Assembly (NCBI GenBank): GCA_006937955.1 | Contig: SSNP01000297.1 | Coordinates: 293,783 to 357,782 of the forward strand | DNA from: Pachypanchax playfairii | Lineage: Eukaryota; Chordata; Actinopteri; Cyprinodontiformes; Aplocheilidae | Direction of reading: 5' to 3' | DNA length: 64,000 bases | Shown here: in pieces, positions 52,801 to 59,849 of the stretch | Numbering within the stretch: the stretch's first letter is position 1 | How the letters are laid out: each line of letters begins with the position of its first letter | Position numbers and translations under genes: made by a program | Notes under the pieces: model-generated | The model's database searches: none | Told to the model about the DNA's origin: nothing | What the model saw: the letters and a program-made list of their open reading frames with translations, nothing else

Positions 52801-55800
52801 ATCTGTTTTTGCTTTAGATTTACAAATTAAATAACAGCAAGATACTGTAGGATGACTCTTTGACAGCAGAGCTGTTTACATGCTGTGGAAAAACAAAGTA
52901 ACTTAACACTCGAGTTTGTTGGTTTTTCTGTCGAGTATCTCACATCACCTGAGTTTCTGTCACCCTGAGTACATAAGAGCCTCTTTTTATCGTCCATGCC
53001 TTCAAACTAAAATACAGCTTTACCACCATTTAGCAGCCACATACTGGAGTTAGCAGTATAATTTAAGTCGAGCTGTAAACCTCTTTGAAATCGTCACTCA
53101 AAACAAAGTGTGCCAGGACTGCTGTTTAGATTTCAGGAGGGACTCACAGTGTCTGTTTTATCTCTGATAGTTTTTCTTCTTGAATCTCTTACAAATGCAT
53201 TAAAGAACCTTCATGGACTCCCAGGTACCGTTTGAACAGAATATACAGCAGCTATTAAGCTCCAGACGATGGAATTTCAAAGGTACATTATGTAAGAATT
53301 TTAGAGTGAAATACTCATACAACAGTCTAATGTCCCACTGATGTTGAAAATCAAGTCACATTGTAACAGAGATCGATCTCAGTCGGCTGGGTGGTCACTA
53401 GTTTCTGTCCTTTTTGAAAAAGCTAGCCCGGACCAGAATCATTATTTACACGTCCAGACTTCCTGGTTCCATATCGAATCACATGTGAGTCTGCAAGGCT
53501 GCCAAGTCTTCAACACAAGCAGCTGTAATTCCACAACGACCAACTGAGCAGGCAAGCTGCACCCATAGTTCACGTGATGGGGCGTCCAAAGACACTTAGG
53601 AAACCTCAACACTGAACAAATAGGCCTTCAGACATTCCCAAAAACTGAACAAATGCAAGAGAAACAAAACGAGGATCAACATCCGAACTGACAACCAGGG
53701 AGGGAAGGGGTGAGTGGCTGAGAGCGGTTTGTTTTCTACATGAACTGTGGGACTTGGATTTGATGACAAGGTCTAATTCTTACATACTGTACCTTTAAAT
53801 ACTTGCATATTATTCAGAAATATAATTATATATTCTCCAGGACTTATCATCGGTGAGGGACTGGCCACCTGTACAGGTGTGACCCCGCTTCATGCCCAGT
53901 CACTGCTAGTGATAGAATCCATCTCCATGCACTCTCAGAAATAGAGGTACGAGACAAGAACATTTTTGTACCTATAGGTAAATTGTTCCCTCAAAAGTAC
54001 AATATTGGTCTTTAAAAGGTCAGAAATGTCCCTCTGAGGGTTAAAATTGATATAAAGTACAAATTTGTACCATTTCAACTGCACCTGCAACCCTGGCCAA
54101 GGCTGGTTAATCTCAATTTTATTAAGTTTCATCCATCATTTTCAATATTATGGTTTACATGTTGGTTTCAGACTTCAAAATGTGGCATAATGTTACTGTT
54201 TTAGTGGAACAATTTCATATGGTACAAAAATGGACCTGGACTACAGGGTACACCCCCAGCGACAAGAATTTGTACCCTTCTTGTCGCTGGGGGTGTACCC
54301 TGTAGTCCAGGTCCATTTTTGTACCTTATTAAGTTTTTCCACTAAAACAGTAAAATTATGCCACGTTTTGAAGTTTTAAATCAACATTCTGAAACATAAT
54401 ATTGAAAATGATGGAAGAAACTTAATAAAATGGAGATTAACCAGCCTTGACCAGGGTTGCAGGTGCAGTTGAAATGGTACAAATTTGTACTTTATATCAA
54501 TTTGAACACTCTAAGGGGCATTTCTGGCCTTTTAAAGACCAATATTGTACTTTTGAGGGAACAATTTACCTATAGGTACAAAAATGTACTTGTCTCGTAC
54601 CTCTATTTCTGAGAGTGTGTGACCCTGGACAACAACAAGCGGGTACAGATAATGACTGACTGACTGACTGACTAGAGGACAAGAGATTATGTACCTCAAA
54701 GAAAAGCTTTTTTATTTAAACTGGGTTGTTGGTTGTATTCAAGGGTTAGAAAGAGTCACTAAATGTGTTTAACAAGTGTCTCATGGGTTATTGATTTGGG
54801 ATGTTTCATTATCTTGAAGCAGGAGCACTTTGTATTTTGTTTCTTTCTGGAACAAAATGATCACAACAAACTTCCCCATCAGGAAGGTGACGCATGTTCA
54901 ATGACATCCAACAGACTTTGATGCAGACGTACATGTTCATTGCTGTTTTTCAACAGACTCCTGTTGTGTATGAAGACATCTGGGAGTAAATGGTTTCTGT
55001 CTCAAGCCTCTCTGTATCAGAAAGTAGTTAAATAATCCTGCTTGAGACGTCTTTGGAGATGTTCAGGCAAAACAGTTTGTGAAGGACAAGCCTGTGAAAT
55101 GTACCAGCCAAACAAATCACTATGGTAAAATAAACAGAGCCTAAATTATACTGAGAGGCATCAAGGAAAACACAGATTCATTCTCTGAAAACCCAGTCCT
55201 GCTTCGTTAGTGGAAACACAGGACCAGTGATCTCAGAACCTTGAAGGAACTAACCATGACTCGTGAACATATTTAAATCAAATGACTAAGAGCAGAAAAA
55301 TACTAATTTAAAAAAACTTGACTTTTTTTAAGATGTTTGTAACTCAGCTGAATGAAATCTTGACATCATTTCCAGTAAAAAGGGCTGCCGTATTAAGGCT
55401 GAATGCTGTTGCTTGTTAATCCATTTTCTTTCTCAGACTTGATCTGGATTTTCTGAGCATTGCTTGCTCTCTGTGTTGCAGGTGGTGAAGATGATGATCA
55501 TCGTTGTGGTGACCTTTGCCCTCTGCTGGCTGCCGTACCACGTCTACTTCATTGTGACGGGTCTCAACAAGCGTCTGATCAAGTGGAAGTACATCCAGCA
55601 GGTTTACCTGTCGGTGCTGTGGTTGGCTATGAGCTCCACGATGTATAACCCCATCATCTACTGCTGCCTGAACAGCAGGTAGGTACCATCACCAGCTACT
55701 AAGGTTCACACTCAAGCAGGCCAAACACCAGAGGACAAATACACATTCATTTTTACTTGGTTCTCCGAGTGCTTCAAGGATTACTGACATCATGAAAACA

Positions 55801-57405
55801 AATAAGGCTGAGGTTGCTCTGATCAGTCAGCTTTGAGAAAGAAAAGCTGTAGATTGTGAGGTGGAACCTTGTTGCCATCAGATTTTTAGCTGTATATGGA
55901 GTATTTAGTTGGGGTCTACACCTCACACATTTCTTGGTGTTCTGGAGCCATTTCTAAGTAGTTCATGTGGTGCCTGGGATCATTTCTTAAAACCACTATT
56001 CAGATCTTTTTAAGTAAGATTATGTGGTAAAACCATGAATAAATGCCGTCTTTAAATAACTGTGAACCAACTTAGGTTGGAGAAATCACATTCAAGTTCA
56101 ACCTGATTGACTAATAAACGCCTAGTCCAAGAGAGGCCAAGACCAAAGTGGACTTCAGCTATCTCAGCACTAATCCTGTAACCTGGCTCTTCCAGATCTA
56201 TGTGTATCCCTGTGTCGAGTAGGTGCTACACACAGATCTGGAACTGCTCCCATTAAAAGCATCTGAAAAAGGGAGGGACATCAGTTATAGTATTTTAAGA
56301 TGATTGGAGGACATGCCATCAAGTGTCCACCTACCATGACTTGTCTTTAGCCAATCGCAGTAAATCAAGCTCTTGCACATCCAGTCGCGAGAAATGCACA
56401 ACACATCGTTACCATCAAGAAATGCACAAAGTTCTTACCTTTGCTCATTTTTTAATTAATAAATCATCTCTAGTTCTCCTAAAACATATTCAATAGCTGC
56501 TTCTATGTGCATGTCCACCGGAGCAGCCATGTTTGTTTTGCTTTGCCTGGGTACTTGCTGCCAATCATACCTGAACACCCGCCCCGGAGTTGAGTCAGAC
56601 GGTTTAGTTGGAGCAGTACAAGATGGATTTTCGTGAGTTTGAAAAACTGCAAATCCCTCTTGCAGTGCAAGGTTACCTGGTGCTGTCTCAAAAATAAAAT
56701 AAAACCACCATTTACAAGTCACCTTTATTTATACAGAGCACTTTAAAAACAACACAGTTGACCAAAGTACTGTAAACAAATGGCCATAAATAACCATTAT
56801 ATAAACTTTCTATTGCAGTTACATGTTTTGATGATATTATATTTAAGAGTAAACAGCATCTAGCGTTAGCTCTAGCTTTATTTGAAATAGATGAATAAAA
56901 TGAATACTTGTTTTATGTACACATTTAAACTTAGTGATTGTAAAATAACTCCATCTCCAACAAATATTGTAAACAAAATTTTTATACATATATGTTATTT
57001 GTCTCTGTCTCTCAGTATTTTGGACACCCTCCTCTTCTGTCAGTATTAACTCCTCTATCTTTCTCTTGCTGTGGCAACAGGTTTCGAGCCGGTTTTAAGA
57101 GGGCGTTTCGCTGGTGCCCTTTCATCAAGGTGTCCACCTACGACGAGCTGGAGTTGTGCTCCACACGCCTGCAGACAACCCGTCAGAGCAGCATGTACAC
57201 ACTGACACGAATGGATACCACCATGGTTGTGGTTTACGACCCTGCTGAGGGAAACGGCGGCGCTGGAGGAAGAAAGCACTCCCTGCCTGCCAGGAAGAGA
57301 AGCTACGTCACCTCCCGCCACACAGAGATCACCGGTTCTAACGACGGCAACACAAAAGTACAAAACGGAGTTGCACCAAAAGCTGAGCTGGAGGATTTCT
57401 CTTGA
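16888..57405 (+). CDS. tacr3: tachykinin receptor 3 (neurokinin-3 receptor)-type GPCR, 5 coding exons, 409 aa
   Basis: Coding exons: 16888-17255, 22498-22686, 23642-23792, 55482-55678, 57081-57405; total 1230 nt, all GT-AG, phases closing. The product is a plasma-membrane Gq-coupled receptor for neurokinin B and related tachykinins. Seen: three N-glycosylation sequons (NGS, NIT, NYT) before TNQFVQPPWR; TM1 with GNLIVIWIIL; the HKRMRTVTNYFL loop; LAFSDASMAAFNTL in TM2; the ECL1 Cys in YCKFHNFFP; DRY split across exons 1 and 2; ECL2 RTICYVAWP; TM5 and ICL3 with TLWGGEIPGD and KRKVVKMM; CWLPYH in TM6; NPIIYCC in TM7; and the FRAGFKRAFRWCPFIK helix 8 with possible palmitoylated Cys. The Ser/Thr-rich tail holds SSMYTLTRMD. 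These match NK3R better than NK1R or NK2R, from memory of the family. The N-terminus (about 17 residues before TNQF) is much shorter than in human TACR3, so this could be the second fish paralog (tacr3l). The start ATG is the first in frame before TM1. Confidence 0.93.
17256..20572. other. tacr3 intron 1, first part; nothing recognised
   Basis: The donor is GTGGGT at 17256. AT-rich intron sequence follows, without repeat termini or convincing frames that I could identify. Confidence 0.5.
20577..21051. mobile_element. TTAA MITE, 475-bp copy (family A)
   Basis: Starts AGACTCACTCAGATGAAAAT after TTGA (20573-20576, decayed TTAA) and ends TTGGAGTGGGTCT before TTAA at 21052-21055. The ends match those of the 196-bp copy at 13997-14192 in reverse orientation. 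Its right-hand TTAA is shared with the next element. Confidence 0.7.
21056..22255. mobile_element. TTAA-flanked transposon, 1200 bp (family B), with a minus-strand exon
   Basis: Inverted ends AGCTATAGTGCGTAACTT (left) and AAGTTACGCACTACAGCT (right) are flanked by TTAA at 21052-21055 and 22256-22259. TTAA duplications are typical of piggyBac and of Kolobok/T2-type elements; the TTAAAG start is closer to the T2 style. The element contains the broken exon at 21763-21989 on the minus strand and CpG-rich promoter-like DNA around 21990-22110. No transposase frame is present. It sits in tacr3 intron 1. Confidence 0.75.
21763..21989 (-). pseudogene. transposon-associated exon, AFPRWR module, stop-broken
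   Basis: On the minus strand ATG at 21989-21987 (GACATGGCGGAG) starts MAENPNKQPRDTYREVDP and leads to DRRRRQT. TGA follows at 21851-21849, where CGA (Arg) is expected, then ICIGVAFPRWREEIGLRADT and DVALQLLDQ up to a donor-like CA|GTAAGT at 21763/21762. It aligns with the plus-strand exon at 11303-11580 (TRINIGYAF...LGVKTDADMAHFLV). The stop looks like a CpG transition. Function is unknown to me beyond its being repeat associated. Confidence 0.6.
22687..23641. other. tacr3 intron 2
   Basis: A 955-bp intron between the ECL2 exon and the TM5 exon, splitting a Thr codon (AC|G). It contains a C9-10 run near 23047 and no recognised element. Confidence 0.6.
23793..26010. other. tacr3 intron 4 (third coding gap), 5' part; nothing recognised
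   Basis: The donor GTAAGC at 23793 opens the 31.7-kb intron that ends at 55481. This first part is AT-rich with a short (AC)n near 24920 and no element whose ends I could define. Confidence 0.5.
26015..26567. mobile_element. MITE with ACACGGCAGGATTTT inverted ends, about 553 bp
   Basis: The left end GGGTTAACACGGCAGGATTT and the right end AAATCCTGCCGTGTGAACC are inverted copies of each other over about 20 bases. Direct repeats at the flanks are not clear, so the superfamily is uncertain (hAT-like ends are the best guess). No intact frame is present. Lies in tacr3 intron 4. Confidence 0.6.
26570..27845. other. tacr3 intron 4, nothing recognised
   Basis: AT-rich intron DNA. Frames here are short and have no family resemblance. 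Confidence 0.45.
27852..28007. repeat. (ATCC)n tetranucleotide microsatellite
   Basis: About 31 uninterrupted ATCC units to about 27975, then a short degenerate part (CACCCACCC, GATCCATCC). It directly abuts a minus-strand SINE-like repeat and is best read as the (GGAT)n tail of that element. The long Ile-His-Pro-Ser and Trp-Met-Asp-Gly frames over it are artefacts of the repeat. Confidence 0.95.
28008..28220 (-). repeat. tRNA-headed SINE-like repeat, minus strand, with (GGAT)n tail
   Basis: Read on the minus strand it begins near 28220 with AGTTGGTTGCACTGTTGCCT, followed by the B-box-like GGTCCTGGGTTTGAAACCC, and ends with GGCGACCTGTCCAGGTGTAA and the GGAT tail at 27852-28007. The middle is shortened compared with the copy at 41405-41692. 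Confidence 0.7.
28225..31060. other. tacr3 intron 4, nothing recognised
   Basis: No element ends or coding similarity. The phrase CCCTTTGGAGACTTTT occurs twice (near 28730 and 28993), too short to define a repeat. Confidence 0.4.
31062..31098 (+). repeat. LINE 3'-tail fragment
   Basis: TTTTCCCCGTGGGATCAATA followed by AAATGTCTGCATCT resembles the common 3' end of fish LINEs (CCCC-GGGATCAATAAAG). The next element inserted right after it. Confidence 0.4.
31106..32350. mobile_element. DNA transposon with about 70-bp inverted ends, 1.24 kb, hAT-like
   Basis: The left end CACAGATTAAGTCTCACAGA...GCAATGCATTGTGGGTAAC is mirrored at the right by GTTACCCACAATGCATTACA...CTTAATCTGTG. Flanks TCTACAG (31099-31105) and TCTACAT (32351-32357) look like a 6-7 bp target-site duplication. 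Inside (about 31500-32030) lies a pyrimidine-rich block with ATTTGGGTTCAACACTTGTA that seems to be another dispersed repeat. The 191-codon frame at 31578-32153 is a hydrophobic artefact of that block. Confidence 0.6.
32358..33475. other. tacr3 intron 4, nothing recognised
   Basis: AT-rich intron DNA without identifiable elements. Confidence 0.4.
33480..34075 (-). repeat. unclassified dispersed repeat, probably reverse of the 31.5-32.0 kb block
   Basis: GAAGGATCCAAATGCAGCAT then GTTTTATTTCTCAAAGGG, and later GCTGAGGTGAGGCAAAGGAA, echo in reverse the block at about 31500-32030 (CATTTGGGTTC, CTCAGCTGTG). It is diverged, with no visible ends. Confidence 0.35.
34281..34409. mobile_element. 129-bp hairpin MITE with TA flanks
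   Basis: Left arm CGGAGCCCTTTAGGGGACAT then GGGTTGAAAAAAAACAAGA. The right arm is its reverse complement, ending ATGTCCCCTAAAGGGCTCCG. TA stands at 34279-34280 and at 34410-34411. The arms run about 55 bases each with a short loop around ATAGCTACTTTATTAA. TA duplication suggests mobilisation by a Tc1/mariner-group transposase. Confidence 0.75.
34412..36921. other. tacr3 intron 4, nothing recognised
   Basis: AT-rich intron DNA; a C9 run near 34748. Frames here are short and unlike known families. Confidence 0.45.
36924..38525 (+). mobile_element. Tc1-like transposon, complete, 1602 bp, IR/DR type
   Basis: Flanked by TA at 36922-36923 and 38526-38527. The inverted ends are 200 bp (36924-37123 and 38326-38525) and differ at only two positions, at CACATTG versus CATTTTG. 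Each end carries two direct repeats around AAGTATTTRGTCA: an outer one next to the tip (about 36933-36950) and an inner one at 37105-37123. This is the IR/DR arrangement of Sleeping Beauty-type elements. A full transposase lies between. It sits in tacr3 intron 4 in the sense direction. The termini (CAGTGGGGCAAAAAAGTATT) are shared by a common fish Tc1 family; I do not assign the family name. Confidence 0.95.
37287..38309 (+). CDS. Tc1-like transposase, intact, 340 aa
   Basis: Catalyses cut-and-paste transposition by binding the repeats in the element's ends. The N-terminal paired-like region (residues 1-110) has two helix-turn-helix parts, starting MAKTKELSKDTRNKIVDLHQ, with a basic linker PRSGAPRK. 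The catalytic DDE triad is Asp153 (WSDETK), Asp244 (QHDNDPKHT) and Glu279 (NPIEN), with 34 residues between the last two (DD34E). A glycine-rich box KHGGGNIMLWGC lies at 187-197. The length and triad positions equal those of Sleeping Beauty. There is no frameshift or stop. Very similar ends suggest recent insertion; activity cannot be judged from sequence. Confidence 0.95.
   Translation: MAKTKELSKDTRNKIVDLHQAGKTDSAIGKQLGVKKSTVGAIIRKWKTYKTTDNLPRSGAPRKISPRGVKMITRTVSTNPRTTRRDLVNDLQRAGTKVTKATISNTLRRQGLKSCSARRVPLLKPGHVQARLRFAREHLDDPEEDWENIIWSDETKIELFGRNSTCRVWRGKNAELDPKNTIPTVKHGGGNIMLWGCFSARGPGRLIRVKERMNGAMYRKILSENLLPSARALKMRRGWVFQHDNDPKHTARATKEWLRKKHFKVLEWPSQSPDLNPIENLWRELKVRVAWRQPQNITALEEICMEEWAKIPATVCENLVKTYRKRLTSVIANKGYITKY
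38530..39515. other. tacr3 intron 4, nothing recognised
   Basis: AT-rich intron DNA between the Tc1 element and a SINE-like fragment; no features seen. Confidence 0.4.
39519..39761 (+). repeat. SINE-like repeat, 5'-truncated, plus strand
   Basis: Matches the 41405-41692 repeat from GTTTGCATGTTC onwards, through ACTCCGGCTTCATCCCGCA, CTCTAAATTGGCTCTAGTAG and CCTCGACCCTGAATAGGAAT, ending in ACTGACTGACTG. The tRNA-like head is missing. Confidence 0.65.
39765..41400. other. tacr3 intron 4, nothing recognised
   Basis: AT-rich intron DNA with a C7 run near 40970; no element ends found. Confidence 0.4.
41405..41692 (+). repeat. tRNA-headed SINE-like repeat, best copy, plus strand
   Basis: The head GGGCTGCACAGTGGTGCAGT then TTGGTAGCACTGTTTCCTTG and AAGGTCCTGAGTTCGAAACC resembles pol III A- and B-box spacing. 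The body reads TTTGTATGTTCTCTGTCTGC, ACTCCGGCTTCCTCCCACAG and CTGTGATGGACTGGCGACCT. A short (TA)n at 41616-41634 interrupts it. Other copies in the window: 12.0, 28.0, 39.5, 47.5 and 53.9 kb. Confidence 0.75.
41695..43035. other. tacr3 intron 4, nothing recognised
   Basis: AT-rich intron DNA without identifiable elements. Confidence 0.4.
43040..43415 (+). repeat. RTE-type LINE 3' end fragment
   Basis: GAGATGGTTTGTACATGTAC and AGGATGTTAAACATGGAGCC match the LRWFGHVQRR...RMLNMEP-like end of RTE ORF2 in decayed form. They are followed by CACTGTGGTGGCGACCCCTA and AAGGGGCCAAAGAAGAAGG, the standard 3' terminus of fish RTE elements. It is truncated at the 5' side and not coding. Confidence 0.7.
43416..47145. 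other. tacr3 intron 4, nothing recognised
   Basis: A long AT-rich stretch. Several frames of 75-120 codons occur (e.g. near 45.8 and 46.4-46.8 kb), but none has domain-like patterns, splice support or biased composition. Confidence 0.4.
47148..48120. mobile_element. decayed Tc1-like transposon with an inserted SINE fragment
   Basis: Left end CAGTGCTGTGAAAAAGTATT then TGCCCCCCTGGAT is a Tc1 terminus. CTGACACTGAAACATGGTGG (about 47750) with the following GGTAGAGTGATGGTCTGGGA is the decayed KHGGGxVMVW box of the transposase. GAGGGGGCAGTTACTTTTCC near 47955 and the text to about 48120 resemble the right inner end. The element is broken throughout. A minus-strand SINE-like fragment at 47533-47738 lies inside. 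Confidence 0.65.
47533..47738 (-). repeat. SINE-like repeat fragment, minus strand, inside the Tc1 relic
   Basis: CTGTACCCGCTTGCTCCTGT, TCATTGGGTGAGAGGCGGGG and CACACCTAGGGACACGTTAG are the reverse complement of the 3' two-thirds of the repeat at 41405-41692. Confidence 0.65.
48290..49292. mobile_element. non-autonomous element with AAAGRTCCCATA ends (family C), short core
   Basis: Left end AAGATCCCATATTAGGAAC; the right end CATACTATGGGACCTTTT is its imperfect inverse. The body matches the element at 58818-59847 (for example GCCATGCATTGTTCAAACTG and AACCCCCTCA). Where that copy has fourteen 40-bp units, this one has about two degenerate ones near 48755-48835 (GTAACGGTGTTAGCTCTTCA). Flanking direct repeats are not clear. 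Confidence 0.65.
49885..49998. repeat. (CTTAT)n pentanucleotide repeat on a LINE-like tail
   Basis: About 15 uninterrupted CTTAT units at 49923-49998, preceded by ATTTCTCACTGTGAGATCAA, which resembles the 3' tail of a fish LINE. The microsatellite may be an expanded LINE tail. Confidence 0.85.
50000..53275. other. tacr3 intron 4, with small repeat fragments
   Basis: Bases 50000-50040 (AAGGTCCTATATCATACAAA) look like a single end of a family C element. Bases 50705-50760 (TTTCCCCTTGGGGATTAATG) resemble a LINE 3' tail. The rest is AT-rich with no features I can support. Confidence 0.45.
53280..53794. mobile_element. TTAA MITE, 515 bp (family D)
   Basis: Left end AGGTACATTATGTAAGAATT; right end AATTCTTACATACTGTACCT, its inverse. 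Flanks are TTCA (53276-53279, decayed) and TTAA (53795-53798). The interior matches the copy at 62877-63438 almost throughout (GTCACTAGTTTCTGTC, TTATTTACACGTCCAGACTT). Confidence 0.8.
53850..54673 (+). repeat. SINE-like repeat tail split by a palindromic insertion
   Basis: GGTGAGGGACTGGCCACCTG...GATAGAATCCATCTCCATG (53850-53929) continues at 54618 with TGTGACCCTGGACAACAACA, GCGGGTACAGATAATGACTG and (ACTG)n. Together these are the 3' part of the SINE-like repeat; the 688 bp in between are an insertion. Confidence 0.7.
53930..54617. mobile_element. 688-bp near-symmetric palindromic element
   Basis: Begins CACTCTCAGAAATAGAGGTA and ends TACCTCTATTTCTGAGAGTG. The centre is at 54273, where GCGACAAGAA (54259-54268) faces TTCTTGTCGC (54278-54287) around a 9-bp loop. 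The two arms of about 340 bp match nearly throughout. The insertion may have duplicated TG (host CCATG|TGACCC). There is no coding frame. It looks like a foldback MITE mobilised from a full transposon. Confidence 0.85.
54675..55481. other. tacr3 intron 4, 3' end
   Basis: AT-rich intron DNA leading to the acceptor TGTGTTGCAG at 55481 before the TM6-TM7 exon; nothing else seen. Confidence 0.5.
56179..56675. mobile_element. hAT-like non-autonomous element, second copy, 497 bp
   Basis: Starts TAACCTGGCTCTTCCAGATC and ends CTTGCAGTGCAAGGTTA. Interior phrases such as TAGCCAATCGCAGTAAATCA and AAGAAATGCACAAAGTTCTT match the element at 9968-10521. Flanking duplication is limited to CCTG. It lies in tacr3 intron 5 (last intron). 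Confidence 0.7.
56704..56790. repeat. interspersed repeat fragment (TTGACCAAAGTACTGTA type)
   Basis: CACCTTTATTTATACAGAGC, then AAAACAACACAGTTGACCAA and AGTACTGTA, match 2046-2150. It is a short piece of a common fish repeat whose full form is not in this window. Confidence 0.5.
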
Positions 57406-57604
57406 AGCGCACATTTTAGACATGCACACAGAATAATACAAAAAAAACAGCTGAACACACAGAGAGACCCTCACCCAAAATTATCTGCTTCTTTTTCAGA
57501 CAAACATTGAATTTGGATCTCACTACCACAGTTCAGTTTGCATAGGTAATAACATTTTTAAAGGGAATCACAAGTTAAGATTGGTGAAAACAAAAATTTG
57601 CTAA

Positions 57605-57866
57605 AATAAACAAACATAATTCCTATTATTCAGGCTTGACAGATTTTACAGCAGTCTAGAGGATGGACTCTGCATCCATTTGCCCTGTGGCATGAACAAG
57701 TGGCTGCAGAGTCATCGATGGAATAGCAGCTGATTGAACTCTGTTTGGCCTTGTATGTGGCTCAGAGTTTGACTTTCGGTTATGTAACTATTGCATGGAA
57801 TATGTCCTGCCAGCTGGCAACAGGCCAAAGGTGAAGTCCAGCGTTTATTTGTAGCTTGTCAATAAA
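57605..57866 (+). terminator. candidate polyadenylation signals of tacr3
   Basis: AATAAA at 57605-57610 and at 57861-57866, 200 and 456 bases after the stop. Later AATAAA motifs (around 60.9 and 61.35 kb) would imply a much longer 3' UTR. Motif evidence only. Confidence 0.35.
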
Positions 57867-57869
57867 CAG

Positions 57870-58815
57870 GCTGAAGCTTAATCTCACTGACAGAGAACTA
57901 ACAAATCAGTTTGACATTTCACTAAAGAAAGAAATAAAAAATGCAGCCATCTTTGTTTCAATGACTTCATACAGAGTGTATAGAGAACTGTCAGAAAGCA
58001 CGACGGCTTCGGCTCAATGTTTCTGCTTTCAGTGCAGTTTCCTGAGCTACAATGTGCTAGAATTTATCATACTGGATTTTTACTTTCAGTGATACCATGT
58101 CACACGCACAGTTATAATAGTAGGGAAGCATACGTATATACGTATATGCTACCAGTCAAAAGTTTGGACACACTTTATCATTCAATTGAGTGAGTCATAT
58201 ATATACACACACACATACACCTATATATAAATGCATACATGTGTGTTTTTGTAAATATTGTATCAACTTTTTAATTTTTAACATCACCTTTTGTTTTGAG
58301 ATGAAGTAACCCAAAAATAACTATTTTTAGCTCTTTGCTTTTTTATGTTTCTCTTTTCTTTTTGAGCCTATTAGACAGTAACTTCTAGAAATACAATGGG
58401 ATCATTCTTTTTTTCTCTCGATCAGCCAGGTGCCCCTTTTTTCATATTTACCCCAAAACTGGCACAGTTCATCCCCTGGCAAAGACAAAACCAAGTAATT
58501 TATATAACTATTGATCATCTATAGGATTTCTCCATCACTGTTTGTTAAAATCAATGGCAAAGCTGCCAAATAGAAAGTGAGGGAATGTCTGTGACATGAT
58601 GAACCTCTTGAGTTCTTGACTATTTTACTGCTAAAGGTTGTTCAAAATGGCAAAAACAAAACCATTAAATGTTGATTTATTAATGTGTTCTATATGGTCA
58701 TACTTTGAGAGGAAATCCTAATTAACTGTGAAATGGGATTTTTATAATCTAAAATAAGACTTGCTGGTTATAAATTTACAAATTATTACCAAATTGGGGT
58801 TGTGCGATTAAGCTT
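57870..58815. other. downstream DNA with a Tc1 terminal fragment
   Basis: CTACCAGTCAAAAGTTTGGA then CACACTTTATCATTC at 58148-58185 is a solo piece of another fish Tc1-family terminus. TA- and CA-rich stretches surround it (58130-58230). No gene is seen. Confidence 0.5.
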
Positions 58816-58817
58816 TT

Positions 58818-59847
58818 TAAAAATCCCATATTATGCAGTTTTCACACACTTTCCTTTAAGATCTCAATTATATGTAAAAGCCATGCATTGTTCAAATTGG
58901 CCCTTTTTGAAAGTTCAGCTGTTGTACCCATACTCTCATCTCACCTCAGTTTGAAATGCTCACCTGAAACAGCTTGGCTCCGGTAATGGTGTTAGCTCTT
59001 ATTTAGCAGCAGCTCGGCTCCGGTAATGGTGTTAGCTCTTTATTAGCAGCAGCTTGGCTCCGGTAACGGTGTTAGCTCTTTATTAGCAGCAGCTCGGCTC
59101 CGGTAACAGTGTTAGCTCTTTATTTTCGGCTGCTTGGCTCCGGTAACGGTGTTTGCTCTTAATTAGCAGCAGCTCGGCTCTGGTAACGGTGTTAGCTCTT
59201 TATTAGCAGCTGCTTGGCTCCAGTAACGATGTTAGCTCTTCATTAGCAGCAACTCGGCTCTGGTAACGGTGTTAGCTTTTCATTAGCAGCCACTCAGCTC
59301 CAGTAACGGTGTTAGCTCTTCATTAGCAGCAGCTCGGCTCCGGTAACAGTGTTAGCTCTTCATTAGCAGCAGCTCGGCTCCGGTAACGGTTTTAGCTCTT
59401 CATTAGCAGCAGCTCGGCTCTGGTAAAGGTGTTAGCTCTTTATTAGCAGCAGCTTGGCTCTGGTAACAGTGTTAGCTCTTCATTAGCAGCAGCTCGGCTC
59501 TGGTAACGGTTTTAGCTCTTCATTAGCAACAGCTCGGCTCTGGTCATTTTTTGCCAACGGTAGCAGGGACATTGGAGACATTGGAGGTGGGTGGAGAAAG
59601 TGCTCTGAGGGGGGTGTGAACCCCCTCCAAGCACAACCCCCTCCCAGCTTGCGATGTAGGAAGCCGGGACAAGTTTGAACAACTCACTTATTAGACTGGA
59701 GGCAGGACAAATTCAGACACCCCTATGCTACTCAAAACAGCATGGATGGCGTTTTTTCCAACTTTGTACAGTATGTGTGTATATGTACCACAGACCCACA
59801 TAAACACCCAAAATCCCAGAAAAAGGGAATTTTTCATATGGGCCTTT
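58818..59847. mobile_element. family C element with an expanded internal minisatellite
   Basis: Left end AAAAATCCCATATTATGCAG; right end TTTTTCATATGGGCCTTTG. The body matches 48290-49292 outside the minisatellite (for example GCCATGCATTGTTCAAATTG, GCACAACCCCCTC, AAAACAGCATGGATGG). Confidence 0.65.
58981..59544. repeat. 40-bp minisatellite, about 14 units
   Basis: The unit is CGGTAACGGTGTTAGCTCTT followed by CATTAGCAGCAGCTCGGCTC. Fourteen units run without length change from 58981 to 59540, differing by point substitutions (CGG/TGG/CAG at the unit start, TTATT/TCATT, CTTGG/CTCGG). It is bounded by unique family C sequence on both sides. Confidence 0.95.
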
Positions 59848-59849
59848 GA

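Noticed and set aside
57055..57474. 139-codon minus-strand frame
   Set aside because: Antisense of the last coding exon of tacr3.
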